Origin: Terriglobia bacterium
GTDB taxonomy: Bacteria; Acidobacteriota; Terriglobia; Bryobacterales; Bryobacteraceae
Assembly: GCA_020073615.1 (NCBI GenBank)
Contig: JAIQEX010000036.1
Location: 1-49,682 of the forward strand
Length of the DNA stretch: 49,682 bases
Direction of reading: 5' to 3'
Part shown: piece after piece, positions 16,388 to 24,213 of the stretch
Position numbering within the stretch: position 1 is the stretch's first letter
Layout: each line of letters starts with the position of its first letter
Program-made: the position numbers and the translations under genes
The notes under the pieces: model-generated
Told to the model about the DNA's origin: nothing
The model's input: the letters and a program-made list of their open reading frames with translations, nothing else
Databases searched by the model: none

Positions 16388-18496
16388 TTACTCCTGACTC
16401 CCGAACTGCTTCAGATCTTCCGGGCCTTCCTGCAAGACGACCGGCTCTTTCCCTTGGACCAGTTCCCGGACCTGCTCCACGATATCGGGATTGGCCAGGG
16501 TGGTGATGTCCCCGGTGTTCATGCGGTTGGTAATGGCCGAAAGCACACGGCGCATGAGCTTACCGGAGCGGGTCTTGGGCATATCCGGGACGATATGGAT
16601 AGCTTTCGGACGGGCGATCTTGCCGATGATGGTCTCAATGGCTTTCGTGACCTTGTCGACGATCTCCTGGCTGGGTTTCAGGCCAGGCCGCAGGCAGATG
16701 TAGACTTCCGGTACGCGACCCTTGATCTCGTCCACCGCGGGCACCACCGCAGCCTCGGCAATCTCGGGGACGGTCAGGCACGCGGATTCGATCTCCTTGG
16801 TGCCCAGCCGGTGGCCGGCCACATTGATCACATCATCCACTCTCCCCAGAATGCGGAAGTACCCGTCAGCAGCCAGCATCGCCCCGTCGGAGGCAAAATA
16901 AGGCCAGTCCCGCCAATCTTTGCTATTGCGGTTCTTGCAGTACTTGTCGTAGTACACATCGACGAAGCGCTTATGATCGTTCCAGATGGTCTGCATGATT
17001 CCCGGCCAGGGATTGCGAATGCAGATATTGCCGGCCTTCCCCGATCCGGCAGGGACTTCCTGGCGCATCTCGTCGTAAATGACCGGGAAGATTCCAGGCA
17101 CGCCAGGGCCGGCGCTCCCGGGCTTCATGGGATCCAGCGCGGGCTTGGTACTGCACAGGAATCCTCCGTTTTCCGTCTGCCACCAGGTATCCACAATCAC
17201 TGCCTGGCGCTTGCCGACGGTGTTGTAATACCACCTCCAGACCTCCGGCTCAATCGGTTCTCCGACGGTGGTCATGTGCTTGAAGTGGATGTCGTATTTG
17301 GTTGGTTCATCGACGCCGGCCTTGCGAAGCATGCGAATCGCCGTGGGTGAGGTATGGAAGATGTTGACGGCCAGGCGCTCGGCAATCCTCCAAGTCCGAC
17401 CCGCATCCGGGTAGGTGGGGACGCCTTCATAGATGACACTAGTGGCGGCGAGGGCCAAAGGTCCATAGACAATATAGGAGTGACCTGTGATCCAGCCAAT
17501 GTCGGCCATGCACCAGTACACGTCCTCGGGATGGATGTCCTGAATGTACTTGGACGTGCCCGTCACATAAGCCAGGTATCCGCCGGTGCGGTGCTGGCAT
17601 CCCTTGGGCTTCCCGGTGCTGCCGCTGGTGTACATGAGAAACAGCGGAGCTTCCGCATCCATGGAGACCGGGTCCACTCTTTTCCCGCTGAACTCCTTCA
17701 GTTTTTCGTCCACGAAGAAGTCACGGCCTTCGATCATGGGCCAGGCGGAGGCATACTGGCCGGGGTGCCGTCTCCAGACCAGGACCTTGTCCACGGTATG
17801 ACCCTCCTGGGCGGCGACGGCAACGGCGATATCCGCGCCGGCCTTGTGGTCCACCATCTTCCCGTTGCGATAGTAGCCATCGATGGTGATGAGGACCCGG
17901 CTGCCGGAATCGGCAACCCGCGTTCCACAGGCTTCTCCGCTGAATCCACCGAATACCACCGAGTGAATGACTCCCAGCCGGGCGCATGCCAGCATGGTAA
18001 TGGGCAACTCGGCGAGCATGGGCAAGTGAATGGTGACCCGGTCTCCGGCCTTCAGCCCCGCGAAATCGCGCAGAAGGGCCGCCATCTCATTCACGCGCAC
18101 GAACAATTCCTGATAAGTGATGGCTATGGGCGCTTCGCCTTCCGGCTCCGGCACGCAGATCAAGGCGGCTTTGTTCTTGTACTTGGCCAGATGCCGGTCG
18201 ACGCAGTTGTAACAGACGTTGAGCTTTCCGCCGACAAACCACTTCCAGAAGGGGGGTTCATTGGTGTCGAGCGTGGTGTGCCAGTGTTTGTCCCACGTCA
18301 GCATCTCCGCGTATTCCTGGAAGCAATCCGGGAAATTCTCCTCACTGAACCGTTTGTTGACGTCCGGATCGGTCAGATTCGCCTGGCCGATGAATTTAGC
18401 GGGAGGATGGTATAGTTCCTCCTCCCCCCAGTGGACTGCAATCTGAGCTTCGGTGGTCTCGCGCACCACGTTACGATCTTCAACAGTCTTCGCCAT
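16388..18496 (-). CDS. acs: Acetyl-CoA synthetase, AMP-forming
   Basis: A 702-residue member of the ANL adenylating family, which makes acetyl-CoA from acetate, ATP and CoA through acetyl-AMP. Visible motifs are the P-loop-like YTSGSTGKPKG, VDTWWQTENGG with the Trp that limits the pocket to acetate, YFRILGRVDDVINVAGHRLG, and the C-terminal PKTRSGKLMRR with the Lys that is regulated by acetylation in relatives. It is about 50 residues longer than the E. coli enzyme. WWQTENGG has Asn where most enzymes have Thr. ATG 18496 was preferred over TTG 18502 because AAAGGG is spaced better. It is followed by the DUF485-actP pair, which fits acetate scavenging. Confidence 0.93.
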   Translation of the reverse strand: MAKTVEDRNVVRETTEAQIAVHWGEEELYHPPAKFIGQANLTDPDVNKRFSEENFPDCFQEYAEMLTWDKHWHTTLDTNEPPFWKWFVGGKLNVCYNCVDRHLAKYKNKAALICVPEPEGEAPIAITYQELFVRVNEMAALLRDFAGLKAGDRVTIHLPMLAELPITMLACARLGVIHSVVFGGFSGEACGTRVADSGSRVLITIDGYYRNGKMVDHKAGADIAVAVAAQEGHTVDKVLVWRRHPGQYASAWPMIEGRDFFVDEKLKEFSGKRVDPVSMDAEAPLFLMYTSGSTGKPKGCQHRTGGYLAYVTGTSKYIQDIHPEDVYWCMADIGWITGHSYIVYGPLALAATSVIYEGVPTYPDAGRTWRIAERLAVNIFHTSPTAIRMLRKAGVDEPTKYDIHFKHMTTVGEPIEPEVWRWYYNTVGKRQAVIVDTWWQTENGGFLCSTKPALDPMKPGSAGPGVPGIFPVIYDEMRQEVPAGSGKAGNICIRNPWPGIMQTIWNDHKRFVDVYYDKYCKNRNSKDWRDWPYFASDGAMLAADGYFRILGRVDDVINVAGHRLGTKEIESACLTVPEIAEAAVVPAVDEIKGRVPEVYICLRPGLKPSQEIVDKVTKAIETIIGKIARPKAIHIVPDMPKTRSGKLMRRVLSAITNRMNTGDITTLANPDIVEQVRELVQGKEPVVLQEGPEDLKQFGSQE

Positions 18497-18693
18497 GTTC
18501 AATTCACCCTTTCCCGTCTCTTAAATATTTTGCCTGGGGCGATCCTCAGTGGCAGCAGGAGCGCCCAAATGGACTCGGAACAAGCCACTTCGTCCAAGCG
18601 AAACAAGTTCCCTCCCAGGGGGTTGGTCCACACTCTCCAATGGTCCATAAGATACCACCGGAACCCCCCGGGAAAGCAAACGCCGCCCCCGCT

Positions 18694-19962
18694 CTAAGCA
18701 GTGGCAGGGGCCTTCGCCGTCCCGCGAGCAGCCGCCGGTATCTGGGGGCGCCGGGCCGCCAACTCGCTCAAAAGCGCGACCGCGGCGAGAGCCGCCGCCG
18801 CGTAGAACGCCATCTCGTAGTTCTTATACTTGTCGAACAGCACGCCGCCGATCCTGGGACCGATGATGCCGGCTACTCCCCACGCCGTGAACAACATTCC
18901 GTAGTTGAGGCCGGCATTCCTGGTTCCCCAGAAATCCGCGGTGGCCGAACCATTCACCGAGAGTTGCGTGCCATAGCACCAATACACGACGAACACTACG
19001 ACATACAGCGCGCCCACGCTGCCGCCCGTCATGTAAAGCACCGGCATGGCCACCATCGAGATGCCGATCATCAGCCGCAGCACGTTCAACCGGCCCAGGG
19101 CGTCGGACATCCACCCCGATAAAATCCGGCCGCTGGCGTTGCCGACCGCCCCTACCACCAGGGTCATGGTTTGCAGCGCCGCCGACGGGATCGCCATGCT
19201 CTTGGCGAACGGCACCAACTGGCTGATCACCATCAGACCGGCCGACGTTCCCAGCGCATAGGCGACCCACATGAAGTAAAACGCCGGGGTGCGCAGCACT
19301 TCGCCCGGGCTGAAGTCATAGGTGGTAGCCGCCGCCTTCGAGGCCGGAGGCGGTGTCCACCCGGCCGGCCGGTATCCGGTGGGCGGATTCCTCAGCAGCA
19401 GCGCCCCGAACACGGTCATCACCAGGAAGATCGCGCCCAGGATCATGAACGTGGTATGCACTCCATAGGCCGGGATGAGTTTCAGGTTGGCTAACGGGCC
19501 AAAAATTGCCGACCCGCCGCCATATCCGCCCACCGCCAATCCTACTGCCAGGCCGCGCTTGTCCGGGAACCATTTGGCCATCACCGGAATGGGCGTCGCG
19601 TAGCCGAAGCCGTTGCCCAGGCCGCCAATAAACCCGAAGCAGACGAACAGGTAGGTCAGGCTGTGCGTGAACGCGCACAAGAAGAAACCCAGGCTGACGA
19701 GCACGCCTCCGGTAAGGGAAACCCAGAGCGGCCCGAACTTGTCCTGGAGCCGTCCGGCCAGGATGAAAGTAAGTGCGAACACCACCACCGCGATGGTGAA
19801 GACATTGGAGGTGTCCGCGCGCTTCCACCCGAACTCCTTCTCGAGGGGGGCCACAAATACGCTCCAGGCGTACAGGGAACCCAATGCCAGATTCATAGAG
19901 AGCCCGCCCACCACCCGCCACCAGCGGCTGATGTGGGACTGTGGAACTTCTGAAGTTGCCAT
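18694..19962 (-). CDS. OFA-family MFS transporter (oxalate/formate antiporter-like)
   Basis: A 422-residue protein with 12 predicted membrane helices, of the major facilitator superfamily. The N-terminal signature NLALGSLYAWSVFVAPLEKE and the segment GFGYATPIPVMAKWFPDKRG are those of the OFA (oxalate/formate antiporter) family, which moves small carboxylates. The exact substrate cannot be read from sequence; the setting between two acyl-CoA synthetase genes favours a short monocarboxylate or dicarboxylate. ATG 19962 has an AAGGAG site 8 bases upstream and was chosen over an upstream in-frame start at 20007. About 120 bases separate it from prpE upstream. Confidence 0.88.
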   Translation of the reverse strand: MATSEVPQSHISRWWRVVGGLSMNLALGSLYAWSVFVAPLEKEFGWKRADTSNVFTIAVVVFALTFILAGRLQDKFGPLWVSLTGGVLVSLGFFLCAFTHSLTYLFVCFGFIGGLGNGFGYATPIPVMAKWFPDKRGLAVGLAVGGYGGGSAIFGPLANLKLIPAYGVHTTFMILGAIFLVMTVFGALLLRNPPTGYRPAGWTPPPASKAAATTYDFSPGEVLRTPAFYFMWVAYALGTSAGLMVISQLVPFAKSMAIPSAALQTMTLVVGAVGNASGRILSGWMSDALGRLNVLRLMIGISMVAMPVLYMTGGSVGALYVVVFVVYWCYGTQLSVNGSATADFWGTRNAGLNYGMLFTAWGVAGIIGPRIGGVLFDKYKNYEMAFYAAAALAAVALLSELAARRPQIPAAARGTAKAPATA

Positions 19963-20082
19963 CGTTTCTATCTCCTTATTTACGGTTAAACTGCGCTTCG
20001 CCTTCACTCACCGCTGCAACCACGTCGCGAGGAACGGAAGCCGAGTCCTCGTTTTGTGGGGCGGGCCCACTCGTCAAACAAC

Positions 20083-21996
20083 TCATTTCTTTTCCGCCGG
20101 CGCCGGTTCGGCCACGGCGTTTTGGATCTGTTGCATGCCCAAAGGATCGTCCAGCGTGGTCAGGTCGCCGGGATCCTGGCCTTCCGCGATGGCCTTGATG
20201 GAGCGGCGCAGCACTTTGCCCGATCGCGTCTTGGGCAACTGGGTGACGAAGTGCACGTGGCAGGGCCGGCCGATGGCGCCCAGCAGTTCGTCCACCTTGG
20301 CCATGACTTCCTTCTCGAGCCTGGCCCGCAGCTCCGCCGTGGCAATGGCCGCGGGATCTCTCACCACCGCAAACGCCAGCGGCAGTTGGCCCTTCACCTC
20401 GTCGGCCACGCCCACCACCGCAACCTCGGCGATGGCCGCGTGCGCGCTCACCGCCTCCTCGATTTCACGCGTGCCCAGGCGGTGGCCGGCGACGTTGATC
20501 ACGTCGTCGGTGCGGCCCAGGATGAAGTAGTAGCCATCTTCGTCGCGGATTCCCCAGTCAAATGTCGTGTAGATCAGCTTGCCCGGGAAATCCGTGAAAT
20601 AAGTCTCGCGGAAGCGTTCGTCCTGCCCCCACACCGTGCTCATGCAGCCCGGCGGCAGCGGCGGGACCACGCACACCACGCCCTTTTGGTTGGGGCCGAG
20701 CTCTTCGCCCGTGCCCACCTGCAGCAGACGGACGTCGTAGCCGTAGGCCGCGAACGACGGGCTGCCGAACTTGGTCGCCGTGCGCTCCACCCCGGGCATT
20801 CCCGTGATCAGCGCCCAACCGGTTTCGGTCTGCCAGAAGTGATCGTAGACCGGCTTGCCCAGGGCATCGGAGATCCACCGCGCGGTCGGCTCATCGAGCG
20901 GCTCGCCGGCCAGGAACAGGTAGCGCAGGCTCGAGATGTCGTATTTGTGCAGCCAGGCCGGGTCCTGCTTTTTCAGCACGCGGATGGCGGTCGGGGCCGA
21001 GAACACCACGGTCACCTTATGGTCCTGCACGATCTTCCACCAGATGCCCGGGTCGGGGCGGATCGGCGTTCCTTCGTAGACCACCGTGGCCATGCCGAAG
21101 ATGAGCGGGCCATACGCGATGTACGAGTGGCCCACCACCCAGCCGATGTCCGACGTGGCGAAATACGTTTCGCCCGGCCGGGCGTCATAGATGTACTTCA
21201 TGGAGGCGGCCAGGGCCACGGTGTAGCCGCCGGTATCGCGCTGTACGCCCTTCGGTTTGCCGGTGGTGCCCGAGGTGTACAGAATGTAAGAAGGGTGGTT
21301 CGATTCCACCCAGGTGCAGGGAACCTGCGCGTCCATATGCGCGGCGCGCAGAGCCTCGTAATCCAGGTCGCGGCCCTCCGCGATGGCCAGTTGTTGGTCC
21401 AGGCCGCGGTTGACGATCACCACTTTTTGCGGCGGCTTTTCCGCCAGGCGTAGCGATTCGTCCACCAGCGCCTTGTACGGCACGACTCTGCCGGCGCGCA
21501 TGCCGGCATCGGCGATCACCATGACTTTGGGCTGCGCGTCGTCGATGCGCGTGGCGAGGGAATGCGCCGCGAAGCCGCCGAACACCACCGAATGGATGGC
21601 GCCCAGCCGCACCGTGGCCAGCATGGCGAAGATCGCCTCCGGAATCATGGGCATGTAAATCAGGACGCGGTCTCCCTTGCCGACCCCCAGGCTCTGCAGC
21701 ACCGCCGCCATGCGCTGCACCTCGGCGTGCAGCTCGCGGTAGGTGTAGATTTTTTCCGTGTTGGTTTCGGTCGAAATGTAAATCAGAGCCTGTTGATCGC
21801 CGCGCTCCGCGAGGTGGCGGTCGATGGCGTTGTGACAGAGGTTCAGCTCGCCGCCGACATACCACCTGGCGAAGGGCGGACGGGAGTAGTCGAGCACCTG
21901 GCCGAATGGCTTGTGCCAATCGACCAGGCCCGCCTGCTCGCCCCAGAACTCATCCCGCTGTTCGATCGAGCGTCGATGAAACTCCTGGTAACCCAT
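20083..21996 (-). CDS. prpE: Propionate--CoA ligase (PrpE-type)
   Basis: A 637-residue AMP-forming acyl-CoA synthetase. It differs from the acs product at 16388-18496 and matches PrpE features: LNLCHNAIDRHL near the N terminus, ADAGMRAGRVVPYKALVDE in the middle, and FWQTETGW in place of WWQTExGG at the acyl pocket. It should convert propionate, and perhaps acetate or acrylate, to the CoA ester. YTSGTTGKPKG and PKTRSGKVLRR are intact. AAGGAGAAGG lies 3-12 bases before the ATG. It starts 28 bases after the porin gene, so the two are almost certainly cotranscribed. No methylcitrate or methylmalonyl genes are in the window. Confidence 0.85.
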   Translation of the reverse strand: MGYQEFHRRSIEQRDEFWGEQAGLVDWHKPFGQVLDYSRPPFARWYVGGELNLCHNAIDRHLAERGDQQALIYISTETNTEKIYTYRELHAEVQRMAAVLQSLGVGKGDRVLIYMPMIPEAIFAMLATVRLGAIHSVVFGGFAAHSLATRIDDAQPKVMVIADAGMRAGRVVPYKALVDESLRLAEKPPQKVVIVNRGLDQQLAIAEGRDLDYEALRAAHMDAQVPCTWVESNHPSYILYTSGTTGKPKGVQRDTGGYTVALAASMKYIYDARPGETYFATSDIGWVVGHSYIAYGPLIFGMATVVYEGTPIRPDPGIWWKIVQDHKVTVVFSAPTAIRVLKKQDPAWLHKYDISSLRYLFLAGEPLDEPTARWISDALGKPVYDHFWQTETGWALITGMPGVERTATKFGSPSFAAYGYDVRLLQVGTGEELGPNQKGVVCVVPPLPPGCMSTVWGQDERFRETYFTDFPGKLIYTTFDWGIRDEDGYYFILGRTDDVINVAGHRLGTREIEEAVSAHAAIAEVAVVGVADEVKGQLPLAFAVVRDPAAIATAELRARLEKEVMAKVDELLGAIGRPCHVHFVTQLPKTRSGKVLRRSIKAIAEGQDPGDLTTLDDPLGMQQIQNAVAEPAPAEKK

Positions 21997-22024
21997 GGTC
22001 CTTCTCCTTTACAAATGGGCGCGG

Positions 22025-23884
22025 TCAGAACGTAAAGATAGGACCGATCTCGGTGCGGATGTCGTGCCACTCGCGGGCCGGCACGCCGCGCAAGGTAAAC
22101 AGGCCGCCCACGCTGTTGGCGGTGTCATTGGCGGCGCGGGTGCGGTACATGGATTCTTCGGCCGCGAAGGTGACTAGCGAGTTGAGCTTCCAGAACAGGG
22201 TGAAGACCGCCATGTCGTTCTTGGCGCGCCCTCCGCCGCCCAGGCGCCGCGCGTCGCGCGCGGGCACCGTGTCGAGACTGTAGTGCAGGTTCGCCGTCCA
22301 GCCACCGCTGCGTCCCGCCGGGTTGGCGTGGAACCAGCGCGAGAGCGGCAGACCCAGATCCGTAGAGAATCCCTGGGTGCGCACCGGACGCTCGGGCGCG
22401 ATGGTTGGCACGCCGTTCTGCAAGCCGAAAACGACGTTGGAGGCGCCGTCGATGGAAGGCACGGTCGTCGTGCTGGTCAGCCCGAAGGTGTCGTTGAAGT
22501 TGGAATACAGGCCGCCCACGAAGTAGAAGCGCAGGTCCGTGCCATGGTAATACTTACCCGTCCAGGTGATGGCTCGCGTGGGCAGTTGCAGCTCGACGGT
22601 CATGCCCCAGCGGTCCGAGGAAACCTCGGCGCCGCCGGGGAACGCCGACTTGAACGCCGCCGGCACGGCGGCGGCCGTCACCAGCGCCTTGCGGCTGGCC
22701 TGCACGCCGCTCACGATGAACTGCGCCGGCGCCACGCCGGGAGCTTTATCGAGCTGCCACTGGGCGACGATACGCCCCTGCACTTCCGGACGCCCGGAAT
22801 CGGCGCCCTGCCGTTCCCCGTACCCCAATTGATCGGCCACGTTGGCCGGCGTATTGCCGAAAGCCGGCAGCGTGATCGCGAACTCGGGCAGGATTTTGAA
22901 GTTCCGCGATCCGCCGAAGCTGTGGATCACGCCCGTCCGCACCTGCGGCAGGCGCTCGTAGAGCGTTCCGAAGCCGAGGCCCAGGCCGGTGGTCTCGATG
23001 ATGTTCGGGAGGGTGGAGGAGCCGAACGGCGTCCAGTCCTGGCCCACCAGCAGGAATACCGTATTGTTGGCGTCGACCATGTGGTCAATCCGGCCATAGG
23101 CGAGCCGGATGGAAAACTCGCTCGAACGGATGGACGAGATGTTGCGGTTCAGCGGGCGCGTGAAGTCGCCCTCGAAGTCCGCCTCAAAGCGGCCCGTGAT
23201 CACCGTTTTCGGAGAGTCGAGCCACTCGAACAGCGTCCCCATGCGCATATTGCGCGCGCGGACGTGGAACTCGGGATCCACATTCGGTCCCGTGTCGCCG
23301 TTCAGATACGGCAGCGGCATATCGGTGGCCGAGGGCGAGGAGCTGTCGTAGATCGCGCTGGCTTTGATGAACCCGTACGGCTTGAGCCGCGCTCCGTTGC
23401 TGATGCGGATGTCGGGAATCAGCCCCTCTCTCTTGGGCGGATCCACCGGCAGGACGCGGAGCGGCGCGTAGGCGGCCACTACCGCGGGCGGCTTGGGAGG
23501 AGCGGGCGCCGCCGCTTGCGCCGGAGCCTGCGCCGCGGGGGCGGGCATCGGCGAAACCACCGCCAGCGCGGCGGGTTTCTCCGCTACGGCGGGTCTCGCA
23601 CCTGCCGGCCCCAGCACGTCCTGTAGCTCGGCGTCCGTCAGGAGGCCCTTCTTGCGCAGCAACTGGGCCAGCGTCGCGCGCTCGCCAACGACCGTGCCGG
23701 AAGATGTGAGCTCCACCAGCTCGTCCGTCGTAAACAGCCCTTTCCCTGCCAGGACGCGGACTAGCGGATCTGAAATCTTGCTGAGAGGCACATTGGGAGG
23801 ACTACTCTCGGCCGCGGACGGCTGTGCGGCAAGTAGCCCGGAAAACGCCAGAATCACGATCACACCCTGAAGCGCTGATTTCAT
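22025..23884 (-). CDS. Outer-membrane beta-barrel porin
   Basis: A 619-residue outer-membrane protein. Residues 1-21 are a signal peptide. Residues 35-95 hold two similar motifs, LAGKGLFTTDELVEL and LRKKGLLTDAELQDVL, a helical domain found before porin barrels in several phyla. Residues 100-145 are a Pro/Ala-rich linker. The remainder alternates amphipathic strands (GFIKASAIYDSS, RFEADFEGDFT) and ends in Phe (GPIFTF), the usual recognition signal of the barrel assembly machinery. The substrate is not known, but tight linkage to prpE suggests it lets carboxylates through the outer membrane. Its upstream region carries two perfect palindromes. Confidence 0.85.
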   Translation of the reverse strand: MKSALQGVIVILAFSGLLAAQPSAAESSPPNVPLSKISDPLVRVLAGKGLFTTDELVELTSSGTVVGERATLAQLLRKKGLLTDAELQDVLGPAGARPAVAEKPAALAVVSPMPAPAAQAPAQAAAPAPPKPPAVVAAYAPLRVLPVDPPKREGLIPDIRISNGARLKPYGFIKASAIYDSSSPSATDMPLPYLNGDTGPNVDPEFHVRARNMRMGTLFEWLDSPKTVITGRFEADFEGDFTRPLNRNISSIRSSEFSIRLAYGRIDHMVDANNTVFLLVGQDWTPFGSSTLPNIIETTGLGLGFGTLYERLPQVRTGVIHSFGGSRNFKILPEFAITLPAFGNTPANVADQLGYGERQGADSGRPEVQGRIVAQWQLDKAPGVAPAQFIVSGVQASRKALVTAAAVPAAFKSAFPGGAEVSSDRWGMTVELQLPTRAITWTGKYYHGTDLRFYFVGGLYSNFNDTFGLTSTTTVPSIDGASNVVFGLQNGVPTIAPERPVRTQGFSTDLGLPLSRWFHANPAGRSGGWTANLHYSLDTVPARDARRLGGGGRAKNDMAVFTLFWKLNSLVTFAAEESMYRTRAANDTANSVGGLFTLRGVPAREWHDIRTEIGPIFTF

Positions 23885-23900
23885 GAATGACTTCCCTTTC

Positions 23901-23916
23901 CGGCCCCGCGGGGCCG
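23901..23916. promoter_or_regulatory. Perfect palindrome in the porin leader
   Basis: CGGCCCCGCGGGGCCG is a 16-base perfect inverted repeat immediately upstream of the porin ribosome binding site (GGGAAG). In RNA it would form a very stable stem next to the start codon. It may control translation of the porin or shield the message end; no known regulator is recognised. Confidence 0.45.
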
Positions 23917-23940
23917 TCTATTCCTTCGGTTTCAGTTCTT

Positions 23941-23960
23941 GATAACAGAACTCTGTTATC
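23941..23960. promoter_or_regulatory. Candidate operator for the carboxylate operon
   Basis: GATAACAGAACTCTGTTATC is a 20-base perfect palindrome (9-base arms around AC) about 57 bases upstream of the porin ATG. It is AT-rich in a GC-rich genome and lies where the promoter of the porin-prpE-OFA-acs genes would be, which is typical of a binding site for a dimeric regulator. No regulator gene lies beside it. The same half-site was not seen upstream of cstA, the OFA gene or acs. Confidence 0.55.
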
Positions 23961-24103
23961 TGAAAGTACTTTGGCCTTGGGGTACCCCGGCGTGCAACTG
24001 AATCGCCAATCCGGGAATCCGCGTCTGCCGGACCGGCGCCCACCCCTGGCCGCCCGAATCCGGAACCGTGCCCCCAATCCCCGTCACTGCCCCATGCCGC
24101 CCC

Positions 24104-24120
24104 CTGACGCGGAACGTCAG
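24104..24120. other. Inverted repeat between cstA and the porin gene
   Basis: CTGACGCGGAACGTCAG has 6-base arms around CGGAA, about 95 bases after the cstA stop. It could be the hairpin of a factor-dependent cstA terminator or a second regulator site; it has no T run. The remainder of the 329-base gap between the two genes (23885-24213) holds no gene that I can support. Confidence 0.3.
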
Positions 24121-24213
24121 ATAATCAGGCGGCCGTACGAAAACAAGACGTCAGAAACGCAGACCATACCACCCCATGCGCGGAGAGCCCCTCTCCTGCA
24201 TTTCTTACCAACG

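Noticed and set aside
23970-24000. A sigma-54 promoter upstream of the porin
   Set aside because: TTGCACG is present on the minus strand, but the required GG-N10-GC spacing is not.
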